This document shows, piece by piece, positions 10,163 to 20,125 of a stretch of DNA of 38,468 nt; positions within the stretch are counted from its first letter, which is position 1, and each line of letters opens with the position of its first letter. Where the stretch lies: contig JAAVTG010000020.1 of NCBI GenBank assembly GCA_011947345.1, positions 1-38,468 of the forward strand, in the 5' to 3' direction. Both the position numbers and the translations under genes were made by a program. This DNA comes from Phytophthora quininea. Lineage: Eukaryota > Oomycota > Peronosporomycetes > Peronosporales > Peronosporaceae. The notes under the pieces were generated by a model. That model worked only from the letters and a program-made list of their open reading frames with translations, ran no database searches and was not told where the DNA came from.

Positions 10163-13100
10163 TTAAATTGACGTCGTCCTTGGCGGCGGCAGGGTTTGTT
10201 GCTGGCGTTCCCGGAAATTAGCAAGTAATGACTCCCAGTGCGAAACGTGGGAGATACTTCCCACGTTTTCCCAGGAATTCTGGGACTCCGGCAGATCGGC
10301 CCACTTAACCAGATATTGAGTCCGTCCACGAGAGCGTCGCTTCTTCAGCAGCGCGGCAACCACGTAAATTCGCTGACCTTGGTCGTCGTAGATCACTGGC
10401 GCCACTCGACGAATTGGACGGCCAACAAACTCTGGAGGGCAGCCAAAGGATAACTTTAGTTGGTCCACGTTGAAGACGTTGTGCGAACGGAGCACCGTCG
10501 GTAGGATTAACTTGTAGGCGTTGGTTCCGATTCGCTTGGCAATCGGGAACGGCCCGATCCAGCGTGGGAGCAGTTTGTTCTTGGTAGGATCTTGAGAAAT
10601 GTCGTAGTCTGGAGATGACAGATTCTTGTTTAAAAGACTGGCACGGACGTAGACGAAATCAGTCGCAGAGAAACTAGTATCCACTCGGTGCCGATCATAG
10701 AACTTCTTTGTCGCTCTTGAGCCTTGGCCAGTTGCTCCTTTGCGTGTACTATCGCCACTTGGCGATCCGCGAGAAATTGATTTTGGCTTGGTATAACCCA
10801 AAGCCGTGTCGGCGGCTGTCGACCAGTGTCAACTTCGATCGGAGCCTTGCCGGTAGAGGTGCTAACCAAAGAAGCATGAGCAAACTCAATGCTAGGTAGT
10901 CGCTGTGACCAGTCATCTCCATAATTTGACACTGTGCAGCGTAGAGCATCCTCCAGCGTTCTTATCTGTCGTTCACTCTGTCCATCGGCTTGCGCCCGAT
11001 GAGCAACCGTCATGCGCAGCTGGACGTTAAGCGTTGACATCAATTCCTGCCACATCTGACTGAGGAATCTTGGGTCACGGTCGGAGACGATCGATCGAGG
11101 TAGGCCGTGGATTACAATGATCTGATCGAAGAAGATTTTTGCTATTTCCGCCGCATCCGCAGCCTTTCTCGTTGGCAGATAGCGTGCACGCTTGCTAAGT
11201 CTGCACACAACCACACAGATCGCATCGAAGCCACCCGACTCCGGCAGCCCTGTCACTAAGTCCATTGAAACATCGACCCATGGCGCGTCTGGAATAGGTA
11301 AGGGCTGCAGTACGCCTCGTTTTCGATCTCCAGACTTGTTGCGCTGACAGGTCTCGCAGGTACGGACATAGTCTTCGACCGTCGAGCGCAACCTTGGCCA
11401 CACGAAATCTTGTCGGACTGCCAGGTATGTACGCAAAACACCGGGGTGCGCTGCGGTGGCTTCATCATGATATTGCACGAGCACATCGAGTAGCAACTTG
11501 TCGTCACGGGGAAGTAAGACACGTCTTTCCCCGCCCGCACACACCACAATTAAGCCATTTTCCATTTGATATCGAGAATCGTCAGCTGTGCCGCGTTGAA
11601 GCTTACTCAAGAGCTGCTGGCATTCGGAATCCGTTGAGTATAATTCCTTAATTCGTGTAGCGAAAGCTGGATCTGGTTCGGTCACGAGCACTGCACTGGA
11701 CTGGATCGGTCTAGAGAGTATGTCAGCCACGACGTTAGTCCTCCCGCGCGATGATGAACTTCGAATGTAAATTGTCCAAACAAATCAAACCACCGCAAAA
11801 GCTTTGGTGAGGGTTGCTTCTTTGTGAAGAACCACTTGCACGCGATACTGTCGGTGTATACCGTGAACTTGCTACCCAGTAGATACGGCCGCCACTTCTC
11901 CAAGCAGAATTTGATGGCGAATAATTCCTTTTCGTGTGCAGGCCATCGGCGCTCCGTGTCACTTAGTTTGCGGCTCAGATATGCCACGGGATGTTCACCG
12001 GACGGGTGAATTTGGCTTAGCACTCCACCCGCAGCAACATCGGAAGCGTCCGTCGTCACAAAAATTGCCGGGTGAAGTCCGGAAGTCGCAGGACTGGTGA
12101 ACGCTGTAGCATCTCTTTACGCGCTCGAACGCAGTTGTGTGCAATGCTCCCCACCTCCAGTTGTTAGATTTCTTAAGCAACTCCGAGAGAGGTTGTACCA
12201 GCTCAGCGTAGGCAGGAAGGAAGCGTCGGTAATAGCCACATAGGCCCAAAAAGCGCTGGAGGTCGCGCCGATTTCGTGGAGCCTGCAGTTCTTGCATGGC
12301 TGCCGTTTTTGCAGGATCCAGCGTGATAGTCGACTCTGAAATGCGATGGCCCAGAAATGTAATAGCTGACTGCGCCCAGGTGCACTTTTGGGGTTTGCAA
12401 ACAGCTCCGCCGAGCGCAATGCATTCAGTACTGCGCGTAGATGTTCAACATGTTCATCGAGAGACTGCGAAAACACGCAAATATCGTCGAGATATACAAC
12501 ACAGAATCGCGAAAAATGCGAATTGCCGAAAATGTACCGCATCAATCTGGTCCACGATCCAGGCATACCTGCCAAACCCATTGGTGCGACGACCCACTGA
12601 AACAATTCACCATCTGCCTGAAATGCAGTGAGTGAACGGGAATTCTGCTTAAGCCGCATCTGATGATATCCTGACGTTAGATCCAGAGTGCTGTACACAC
12701 TAGCACCTTGAAGAGCATCCAAAATATCATCAACCCGCGGCAGGGGCACCCGAGGCACGATTGTCTGCGAATTCAGGTATCGGTAATCGATCACCCACCG
12801 GACCGGGTGGGTGATGTCACCATTACGGATCCAATCCACTTTACGCACGCTGGCGCCGGTCACGGGGTCCTTTTTGGCACTGCAAAGATACTAGACGTCC
12901 AAGGCGAGTTGGACTGCTCGATCCACCCTTTTCGAAGCAGGTCCTCCACATAATTGCTTAGTGCCTCCCGTTCCACGGGTGAGTGGCGAAATGGTGCCCT
13001 GGCAGCCGGAATTGCGTCAGCTCGTAGTGTTACTTCGTGCTCCACTTCACGTTCCGGAGGCAGCACGTCTGGCAGACTGTCCGGCAGCACATCGCTAAAT

Positions 13101-13862
13101 TCCTCCAATAAGACCCGGATAACCGCTGGTGTTGATCTGCGTCCGGGTGTCGCAGCGATGTCCACGCGATAGACTTCAGCATATTCATCGGCTAACAGGC
13201 GGCGACGGAACTCCTGGAAGGTGGCCTCGCTGACGGACGCTTCAGCGAGCTCCGGATAGCTTGTGGCGCGTTGTCGGGGCTGTCCGCAGCTTCGGGGAAT
13301 GAGATCTGCTGATCGGCCCAATCGATCACAGGATTGCACTGCTCTAGCCACGGGCGACCCAAAATTCCGTCGTATTCGTACGTCATTGGCCAAAAATAAA
13401 CGGGACGCGAGCAATCACCGAATCACAGTCAACGTTCAACTCGCAGGAAGGAACCAACCGCTGCTGGGTGCCGCCATCAAATCCTCGCGCGACCACCTGG
13501 ATGATCTTCATATGCGATGTGTCCATGACGCCGTCCTTCAGAATGCAATGCGAGGCGCCCGAGTCAATCAACATACGGTACTTCTTGTCCGCAATTGCTA
13601 CTGTCTTGATAAAAGGGGTGCTCGAATCAACTGACACCGTCGAGAGCTCCATGATCTCGATAGAGGAGGTGTCAGAAGTTGTAGGAGATTCTTCCGTTGT
13701 GGGCTCGACAGACACTCCACTTACGTCCGCCGAGCCACGCCATTTCCCTGTCCAGAGTTGCTTCTGCGCGGACAGTTGGCAATACGATGCCCCCTTTTTG
13801 CAGTAGAAGCACAGATTTTGTTCGCGACACTGGCGCTTGTCAATTCTACGGCCGTCCATCAC
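10163..13862 (-). CDS. pol: Ty3/gypsy pol: zinc knuckle, protease, RT, RNase H, integrase, chromodomain (frame-broken)
   Basis: Replication polyprotein of the retrotransposon. From the 5' end: a CCHC-like knuckle around 13800 (CFYCKKG, then HRIANC in a neighbouring frame); an aspartic protease with DSGAS near 13560; reverse transcriptase with LDLTSGYHQM and the catalytic YLDD near 12485; RNase H with TTDAS, EKELFAIKFCLEKW and YTDS; an integrase with an HHCC finger (HDEATAAHPG, CETCQRNK) and D,D,E residues in MDLVTGLP, VSDRDPRFLS and QADGQSERQIRTLEDA; and a C-terminal chromodomain (RTQYLVKWADLPESQNSWEN). Frame breaks occur near 13800, 13383, 13265, 12865, 12387, 12118, 12062, 11745 and 10708, so no continuous polyprotein exists as written. 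Most lie at short homopolymers. Given the identical LTRs, sequencing loss of single bases is more likely than this much decay. Confidence 0.93.
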
Positions 13863-14641
13863 AGAGATCCATCGGAGTAGGTGTCTCGGTGGCCGGGGAA
13901 GCTACACCTTGCGGAGGTTGTGCTTGGGTCGCGTGCCGGTCGGCAAAGTGAGTGCGTTCGTAAGCCTGTGCGGCCGCGATTGCACTAGCAAGGGTGCCAC
14001 AGCGCAAATACATGACCTCCATTTTGGTCTCGGATTTGAGGCCCTCACAAAAATGGTCCACCTGGTCCAGCGGGTGCATGCCATGGATTTGAGCCATGAG
14101 GCGTCTGAAGTCTTTGACGTAGTCATCTACGGGCCATGTTGCACACATTGGCGAAGCTCAGCACGCAGCCGGAATTGCTGGTCCGGGGGCACGAATTCTG
14201 CCACCAACGCGGCGTGCAGTTCGTCCAGAGTAGAATAGGTCACCTGCTCCACCATCACTTTTGCGTGATACCATGACGCGGCGCCGTCACGGAAGTTGGC
14301 AGCAAGCATCGCCACCACGCGTGGACCGTTATGGGGATTCGTGAAGTCGATGCACTTCCTTGCATGAAGAGCTTCGCTCTGAATATGAACTCCTCAACCG
14401 ATTCGTGCGGATGGCCGTGGTATGTAGGCATACTGACGCCCTCGATCTTGTGCTCGCGCTGTGCAGCATGTGCCTGCAGCTGCTGCTGCACTTGCTGTTG
14501 ATACCCTTGTAGGTACGATTGAAAATCTTGATAGATCTGAGCATTTTGCTGGCTCAGGCCTGCCGCAATGTGCTCGATCGCTTGCATGAACTGATCGGTT
14601 TGGATGCCTCCAGTGTGGTGGTCCATATTGGCATCAGCCAT
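13846..14641 (-). CDS. gag: Ty3/gypsy gag (frame-broken)
   Basis: This is the capsid-like structural protein of the element. The ATG at 14641 opens a Gln-rich helical N-terminus (QIYQDFQSYLQGYQQQVQQQ). The retrotransposon gag core follows (ANFRDGAASWYHAKV, DELHAALVAEFVPP, DDYVKDFRRLMAQIHGMHP), ending in a Pro/Thr-rich stretch before the zinc knuckle. Breaks near 14360 and 14132 separate three frames; both look like single missing bases. Gag and pol may be one fused frame in the intact element, since no stop clearly separates them. Confidence 0.85.
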
Positions 14642-14847
14642 TTTACACGTCGAAGTTGAAGTTGAAGCACCCTGATTGGACGAAAATCAGAAATCCGCCC
14701 AGCGGATTGGTCGACAGTCACGCACACTTGGGGATACCCGGTAGCCCAAACTATGTGACTTCTCGGAAGTCGGACGTTGAAGGGAGCAGTGACAACTAGT
14801 CACCCGAAGAACCGAAGCAGAGGACGAAAACGAAGAGCTCTCTCCTC

Positions 14848-14865
14848 GCGAAGCAAGTGCTACCA
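14848..14865 (-). other. Putative primer-binding site
   Basis: On the minus strand, two bases after the 5' LTR, the sequence reads TGGTAGCACTTGCTTCGC. It begins with the TGG that pairs with a tRNA CCA end. I cannot name the tRNA. No convincing long purine tract precedes the 3' LTR; only CCAGGGAT is visible. Confidence 0.5.
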
Positions 14866-14867
14866 AT

Positions 14868-15157
14868 TGTAATGGCACTTAAGCAGATGACAGAAAATTG
14901 CAGACTGATGAATTCAACTGAGACTCTTCGAGCTAGCCTACCTCTAGCTGTGTGTGTCCCGGGCTGATGTGTAGCAAATGCAGGAGAACGAAGATCGGCT
15001 TCCCAATGACGAGTTGTCTGCTGTCTGTTGCCGAGTGGCTGCGCAACCTCCACGTCGTCGCTCCAGTCTCGGCGCCAAGCTGACGAAGGCTCGGCCCTTC
15101 GTACGCGGAGATTCATTGGGTCACCGCTGGAATGATGCAGTCGTCGTGGACATTACA
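14868..15157 (-). repeat. 5' LTR of the Ty3 element
   Basis: This 290 bp LTR is identical by eye to the one at 9862-10151, with TG..CA ends. It is followed on the plus strand by the target duplication GCCGT (15158-15162), then by the signal-peptide half of the split glycine-rich gene. Confidence 0.95.
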
Positions 15158-15162
15158 GCCGT
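15158..15162. other. Target-site duplication (right copy)
   Basis: GCCGT repeats the five bases at 9857-9861 on the far side of the element, as expected of a Ty3-type integrase. Confidence 0.92.
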
Positions 15163-15374
15163 GAGCATCACCGCGAACATCTCCATAACCGTCGCCATGC
15201 AGCAGGCCGTAGGTCTCGGCCACCTCCTTCTCGGCGTTGGCTCCGCTTGTCAGCGCCGCGACGACCAGCCATACCGCGAAGATTCTGTTGCTGAACATGG
15301 CTGTTTTGTTGGTTGCGATGCGATGTGGTGTGTTGTGTTGTGTTGTGTTGTGTGCCGCTTGCTCGATGGAGAGA

Positions 15375-15390
15375 AGGTTTGGAAATGAGC
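15375..15390 (-). promoter_or_regulatory. Initiator core promoter of the glycine-rich gene (left arm)
   Basis: On the minus strand this reads GCTCATTTCCAAACCT. It is the mirror copy of 18526-18541 and lies about 77 nt before the split gene's ATG. It is intact, so a truncated transcript running into the retrotransposon could still be made. Confidence 0.55.
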
Positions 15391-15996
15391 TGAGGTTTGG
15401 CCGGTAAATAACAATCCCAGAAGAGGACACTGCTCGCTAAGTTGGGCGGTGAAGACTGTGTTCACGATTGAGCCCATGGGCCCCTCCCGGGGCAACGTGT
15501 CGTGTCGTGCCATGCTGCACGTTGGCAAGGGCTTGATGACCAGTCGCGCTATTCGGACACGCAGGTGCGTGAGCCTTCAAGATGTTGGGTAGAACTCATC
15601 CGATCAGCTGGAAGAATCCCCAACATGCGAACACCGCACGTGTGACCGTCATACCCCCAACTACCTGACTTACCAAAACTTTAAGTGGCTACCAAACGAT
15701 CCCGTTAAAATTGACGGAGTGGTGAACGCAGTTGCCGAAGCTTTTCCTTTTACTGTCCTAGTACAGTGTGTACGCTGTGCGATCACCCGTCGCCACCGTC
15801 GCTAGTGGTGATCATTGATCAAGCACCTATTCTGCTACGCGCAATATTTTACATCCCCCAGGCTGTTTGACGTCCTGGTAATATCAAGCTGTCCGGTGGC
15901 TGGTGCGACGGTCACATGTGCTCCCCCACACACACATATATAGAGATTTCTACAGCTGTCCATTGAGCGTGTAGAGCTCTCTACTAACAGCAAAAG

Positions 15997-16300
15997 GGTA
16001 TTTCCCAAAAGGGGGACCTCAAACAGGTTTGTTTCCTCGAAGGGGGACAATGACCGCAAGGGGACCTTTTAGTTAAATAAAAAGCAGAACATTTAATACG
16101 AGTCGGTAGTGCTGTGTCGCACAACCTGTGTGGTGGTCTCCTTCGTAGCATCCCTGGGGTCAGGGTCAAACGCCTTTTGAGCGCTCTGTCGGGAACTGGC
16201 AAAACATAAAAAGTTATATTTTGCCTACTTCCTGGGTGCCAATCGCGACTGGCCGTCGTCAACGGCATTTTTCACGGACGTCTGCTCCGAGATTCATCCA
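15997..16300. other. Inverted-repeat spacer, first part
   Basis: No gene is visible. Three near-copies of AAGGGGGAC lie about 30 and 22 bp apart between 16007 and 16065 (AAAAGGGGGACC, CGAAGGGGGACA, GCAAGGGGACCT). The stretch lies just inside the left arm boundary. Confidence 0.4.
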
Positions 16301-17194
16301 ATACTTGGGACGAAAGTGCTTCCGCATGACATTTTCGTGCTCTACCATCAAATGAGCCGGTTATTTCATCGCTTGCTACCGCATCCGGACGAAGGAGGAA
16401 TGCAGGAAGTAAGAAGTACGAATTCACCACCGATATTTGGAATCAAGCTAAGCAGCTGTCTCCCAACAGTACCAACTACGCGATTCTTCCCAAATTTGCG
16501 ATCGCAAGATTGGAAGGTGATTCTCCAGCAAGTTCCGGAGTTGATGCATCATCCGATGGAAGACCTGGGGTGTCCTTGAAAAAATTCATGAGACCTTGTC
16601 CAGTGTGATTTCTCTACGTGGATATCTACTGCCGGTAATTCATGATGTAATAGTACGAATGTGCTTCGAGACCTCACAGTCGGTTCACGACTATACTTCC
16701 TCAGAGAATTAAATCCTACCATCCAAAACTGCGTTCGTCCGGAATGCCAGGAGATCGAAACGGTAGAACACTGTTTTTCACGTGCCCGTCATTAAAACCA
16801 ATGTGGAGCGAACTATGGAGCCGGTGGTCGACGTTCTTTGCGTCGATCTAAGCTGGAGGTTGCTACTCTTCCGAGATTGCAAGACCTCTGTAGGAACTGG
16901 AGAAGTGAGCACAAAGAACTGATACTTCTATGGAGGATCTACACAGCGATTGTGTTTCATGCAACATGGCGGCTCAGGAACGACATTCATTTCCAGGAAA
17001 CGACAGCTGAAGTGCCAAATATTCTCAATCTGCTGAACTCGTTCAAGATGCACTACCAATTCCTCTACCAACACGCACATGAGCTTCATTGCAACCGCAC
17101 TACTGTGGTCCGCGTGCTGCAACAACTTGGCTGTGATCCGCCAGAAAATAATCTCCCGGAGCCCATGCACCACATGTGGACGACACGAACGTAA
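16300..17194 (+). mobile_element. 3' remnant of a non-LTR (LINE) retrotransposon
   Basis: Broken plus-strand frames match the C-terminal end of a LINE ORF2. One is RPECQEIETVEHCF followed in the next frame by TCPSLKPMWSELW, a C..C..H..C zinc-binding motif found after the reverse transcriptase of many L1-type elements. Another is the tail ILLWRIYTAIVFHATWRLR up to the stop at 17194. An upstream fragment (16316-16579, with RSQDWKVILQQVPE) fits the same protein. The RT catalytic core is missing. It is dead, lies in the spacer between the inverted arms, and has no partner in either arm. Confidence 0.6.
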
Positions 17195-17427
17195 CTCTCA
17201 CGGATAGATAGCTTATCACCTTAAGACGAGAAATCCGCTAAACACTTCATCAATTCAATTTCCTCTCCTTCGTAACATTTTGTAGAAAGCACGAAACGTA
17301 GTGCTGTCGTATTACTTCTTCGCGTCTATGTATGGCACAGAGTGTGGCACAACCGCTTATTTATTTTTGCTACGGAACCACTGCACGAGATGCCTCCGGC
17401 TTTACTTTCCTTTGCGCCAACTAGAAG

Positions 17428-17688
17428 ATGACAGATCCTCCTCCAACGCACATCAATTTGATACAACACTACGGATTCGACGGCATATCCGAGGAGACTG
17501 TGTTTCCATCGATGGGTACTGCTACAAAGTTTCTCCAGGACTACAATTTCAACAGAAACAAGGCCATAAAGAAGGCATCGAAAGGTGGGAAGAAAGCTGC
17601 CTATGTCTCCACAACCACGTACGCCGGAGGTGTTATCGAGTCTACTGCTGCAACGACGCAGAACTACAATACTACGGATGAATCATAA
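17428..17688 (+). CDS. Hypothetical 86-residue ORF in the spacer
   Basis: I do not recognise it. It starts at an ATG and is rich in Thr, Lys, Asn and Tyr ([18 protein letters not shown], then [18 protein letters not shown]). It has no signal peptide or membrane segment. It may be a fragment of a larger gene or chance coding; a minus-strand frame just beyond (17918-17664) is equally unrecognised. Confidence 0.3.
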   Translation: MTDPPPTHINLIQHYGFDGISEETVFPSMGTATKFLQDYNFNRNKAIKKASKGGKKAAYVSTTTYAGGVIESTAATTQNYNTTDES

Positions 17689-18525
17689 CCACGTACGTGG
17701 GTACTATGGCATCCGTTCATAGCTACACCACTGGAACGTCCACAGACATTTGGGTTGTCGGCCCACTCCTTGGTCACTGCACTCACGTCTTCGTACATGC
17801 CTGCAAACAGCGCCACGTGGCCCGGTCTGCTTTCTGTAGAGTACGTGGACACTAGATCGACGCTTTCCATAAAGCAATGTCTGTCGTGTGCCAGTCTGGA
17901 AATCTTCCAATACTTCACTTTTGCTGTTAGTAGAGAGCTCTACACGCTCAATGGACAGCTGTAGAAATCTCTATATATGTGTGTGTGTGGGGGAGCACAT
18001 GTGACCGTCGCACCAGCCACCGGACAGCTTGATATTACCAGGACGTCAAACAGCCTGGGGGATGTAAAATATTGCGCGTAGCAGAATAGGTGCTTGATCA
18101 ATGATCACCACTAGCGACGGTGGCGACGGGTGATCGCACAGCGTACACACTGTACTAGGACAGTAAAAGGAAAAGCTTCGGCAACTGCGTTCACCACTCC
18201 GTCAATTTTAACGGGATCGTTTGGTAGCCACTTAAAGTTTTGGTAAGTCAGGTAGTTGGGGGTATGACGGTCACACGTGCGGTGTTCGCATGTTGGGGAT
18301 TCTTCCAGCTGATCGGATGAGTTCTACCCAACATCTTGAAGGCTCACGCACCTGCGTGTCCGAATAGCGCGACTGGTCATCAAGCCCTTGCCAACGTGCA
18401 GCATGGCACGACACGACACGTTGCCCCGGGAGGGGCCCATGGGCTCAATCGTGAACACAGTCTTCACCGCCCAACTTAGCGAGCAGTGTCCTCTTCTGGG
18501 ATTGTTATTTACCGGCCAAACCTCA

Positions 18526-18541
18526 GCTCATTTCCAAACCT
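18526..18541 (+). promoter_or_regulatory. Initiator core promoter of the glycine-rich gene (right arm)
   Basis: GCTCATTTCCAAACCT closely resembles the oomycete initiator and lies 92 nt before the ATG at 18618. Between them is an ACAAC-rich leader (repeated CACAA/ACACAA near 18565-18590) that would form an unstructured 5' UTR. Confidence 0.6.
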
Positions 18542-18617
18542 TCTCTCCATCGAGCAAGCGGCACACAACACAACACAACACAACACACCACATCGCATCG
18601 CAACCAACAAAACAGCC

Positions 18618-19487
18618 ATGTTCAGCAACAGAATCTTCGCGGTATGGCTGGTCGTCGCGGCGCTGACAAGCGGAGCCAACGCCGAGAAGGAGGTGGCCGA
18701 GACCTACGGCCTGCTGCATGGCGACGGTTATGGAGATGTTCGCGGTGATGCTCACGGCGGTGTTCACGGGGGCGTCAGTGGTGGTGCCAGTATCTACGGG
18801 GCCGGCCACGGAGCCGCCGGTGTCGGCGGATACGGCGGCAAAACTGGTGGAGTGGGCGGCGGCGCTGGTGTCGGTGGTTATGCCGGCGCAGGCGTTGGTG
18901 GTGGAGTCGGCGGTGGTGCCGGCGGATACGGCGGCATAACTGGTGGAGTGGGCGGCGGTGCTGATATCGGTGGCTACGGCGGCGCAGGCGTTGGTGGTGG
19001 AGTCGGCGGTGGTGCCGGCGTTGGAGGGGATTGGTGGCGGTGCTGGTATCGGTGGCTACGGCGGCGCAGGCGTTGGTGGTGGAGTCGGCGGTGGTGCCGG
19101 CGTTGGAGGGGATTGGTGGCGGTGCTGGTATCGGTGGCTACGGCGGCGCAGGCGTTGGTGGTGGAGTCGGCGGTGGTGCCGGCGTTGGAGGGGATTGGTG
19201 GCGGTGCTGGTATCGGTGGCTACGGCGGCGCAGGCGTTGGTGGTGGAGTCGGCGGTGGTGCCGGCGTTGGAGGGGATTGGTGGTGGTGCTGGTATCGGTG
19301 GCTACGGCGGCGCAGGCGTTGGTGGTGGAGTCGGCGGTGGTGCCGGCGTTGGAGGGGGATTGGTGGCGGTGCTGGTATCGGTGGCTACGGCGGCGCAGGC
19401 GTTGGTGGTGGAGTCGGCGGTGGTGCCGGCGCACAGGCGTCCAAAGGGCTCCCACCTCGCAAAGGGATACTACCGCAAGCTGCGTAG
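18618..19487 (+). CDS. Glycine-rich secreted protein (intact, right-arm copy)
   Basis: The ATG at 18618 opens a signal peptide (MFSNRIFAVWLVVAALTSG, cleavage likely after ANA). A short acidic/His segment follows (EKEVAETYGLLHGDGYGD), then a glycine-rich region of GG, AG, VG and YGG steps that resembles cell-wall or extracellular structural proteins. From about 19021 the sequence is five 82 bp units. Because 82 is not a multiple of three, the single open frame passes through three different readings: Gly-rich, Trp/Arg-rich (DWWRCWYRWLRRRRRWWWS) and Ala/Val-rich (LVAVLVSVATAAQALVVE). The stop at 19485 gives 289 residues. The Trp/Arg and Ala/Val segments may be an artefact of missing G's in each GGAGGGGATT junction. 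The function is unknown. Confidence 0.7.
   Translation: MFSNRIFAVWLVVAALTSGANAEKEVAETYGLLHGDGYGDVRGDAHGGVHGGVSGGASIYGAGHGAAGVGGYGGKTGGVGGGAGVGGYAGAGVGGGVGGGAGGYGGITGGVGGGADIGGYGGAGVGGGVGGGAGVGGDWWRCWYRWLRRRRRWWWSRRWCRRWRGLVAVLVSVATAAQALVVESAVVPALEGIGGGAGIGGYGGAGVGGGVGGGAGVGGDWWWCWYRWLRRRRRWWWSRRWCRRWRGIGGGAGIGGYGGAGVGGGVGGGAGAQASKGLPPRKGILPQAA
19015..19435 (+). repeat. 82 bp frame-rotating tandem repeat (right arm)
   Basis: Five units are marked by the GTTGGAGGGGATTGG junction (near 19020, 19102, 19184, 19266 and 19348). The last junction has five G's where the rest have four. All three plus-strand frames stay open across the array. Confidence 0.85.
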
Positions 19488-19758
19488 CGAGTGATCGCGC
19501 GTCGGGCTCATGTGTTCTACATTGTACATGTCTTGTAGTCTTCTGTAGCAGTTAGTGTTGATGAAATTGTTTTCTCCTCAACGTCGACTTCCTAATCGCT
19601 GTAATCGTTTTTGTCTCGATCGATGGCCGTCGCTCCCCTCTACAAGAGCTTCGAAGCTGAAGCGTGACATGTGATCAGCCAAAGAAGAACGAACGGAGAT
19701 GCCCACGCGACTTTCGTGTACTGCTCCAAATGACCGGCGTGTTCCGGTCGGCTCGTTC

Positions 19759-19772
19759 CTCATTCTGAGCTT
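19759..19772 (+). promoter_or_regulatory. Initiator-like element of the small secreted protein (right arm)
   Basis: CTCATTCTGAGCTT matches the TCATTYY core and lies 30 nt before the ATG at 19802. The left arm has the same sequence in inverse. The call rests on the motif only. Confidence 0.4.
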
Positions 19773-19801
19773 CAGCGCCCAAGTGTCTACCCCAAGCGAT
19801 C

Positions 19802-20125
19802 ATGGCCAAAAGTTCAGTTATTGTTGTGTTGCTGGTCCTCGCAGCGGTCATGAGCTGCACGTACGTTGAAGACCCTGCACCGGAGACTCAAGAGCAACTT
19901 CCCCCGGAGTGACGATCGTCGGCGGCCAAGAACCGATCCCTGGCGCATCGGCCCATGAGCGGTTTATGGGTGGTGGTCTCCGCTACCGCTTCTGCTTCCC
20001 GTTCGGCGGTGGCTTTCGCTACGGCTGGCGCTACCCCCATCGGCTAGTGGAACACATTCGGCTGTCCTCACTTTGACTCGTGTTGCATGGTCGGCCGTCC
20101 GTTTGGAGGGTTCTTCTACTGCTAA
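19802..20125 (+). pseudogene. Small secreted Gly/Tyr/Cys-rich protein, decayed right-arm copy
   Basis: It has the same signal peptide and Pro/Glu segment as the left-arm copy at 8572-8894. In the mature part it has two lesions relative to that copy. CCCC has become CCCCC near 20035, shifting the frame, and the Trp codon a few residues later is TAG (GGCTAGTGG against GGCTGGTGG). Either alone would remove the Cys-rich C-terminus. The frame offset at the end of the Pro/Glu segment is shared by both arms and is less informative. Confidence 0.7.

Larger units (their letters stand above)
9862..15157 (-). mobile_element. Ty3/gypsy chromovirus LTR retrotransposon
   Basis: This is a full-length element of 5296 bp on the minus strand. 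It has two 290 bp LTRs that look identical base for base, TG..CA ends with a 7 bp terminal inverted repeat (TGTAATG/CATTACA), and a 5 bp target duplication GCCGT at 9857-9861 and 15158-15162. Domain order in the coding part is gag, protease, reverse transcriptase, RNase H, integrase and chromodomain, which defines a Ty3/gypsy chromovirus. The target is the glycine-rich gene in the left arm; the right arm preserves the unfilled site. Identical LTRs indicate a very recent insertion. Confidence 0.96.
9209..15298 (-). pseudogene. Glycine-rich secreted protein gene split by a retrotransposon (left-arm copy)
   Basis: The signal-peptide exon starts at the ATG at 15298 (MFSNRIFAVWLVVAALTSG) and continues to about residue 46 (DVRGDAHG), where the Ty3 element begins at 15157. 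The glycine-rich body resumes on the other side of the element, from 9861 to 9209, in GG/AG/VG repeats. The intact layout is seen in the right arm at 18618-19487. The element adds 5.3 kb and stop codons, so this copy should not make its protein. It has four 82 bp tandem units, against five in the right arm. Confidence 0.85.
8506..15996 (+). repeat. Left arm of large inverted repeat (interrupted by a retrotransposon)
   Basis: Read in reverse complement, this arm aligns by eye with 17918-20191 along its whole length, apart from the 9862-15157 retrotransposon plus one copy of its target duplication. Without the insert it is about 2190 bp, against 2274 bp in the right arm. The difference is almost exactly one 82 bp tandem unit of the glycine-rich gene. 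Homology begins at the TGCG near 8506 and ends at CTAACAGCAAAAG, 15996. The arm carries two secreted-protein genes. Confidence 0.9.

Noticed and set aside
10163..14641. Programmed ribosomal frameshifting between gag and pol
   Set aside because: There are about eleven breaks spread through both genes, not one at a junction, and no consistent slippery site.
17664..17918. Minus-strand frame in the spacer that looked faintly ankyrin-like
   Set aside because: It is a single partial match with no repeat consensus; too weak to report as a domain.
18565..18595. ACAAC-rich tract as a possible CRISPR-like or regulatory array
   Set aside because: It is a simple short tandem repeat in a 5' leader with no spacers.
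18388..18666. Open frame upstream of and overlapping the signal peptide of the glycine-rich gene
   Set aside because: It covers the promoter and 5' leader; its Thr/His-rich string is the ACAAC repeat read in another frame.
19138..19455. Long antisense open frame rich in His/Arg/Thr across the tandem array
   Set aside because: It is produced by the repeat composition; every frame is open there, and no start or promoter is evident.
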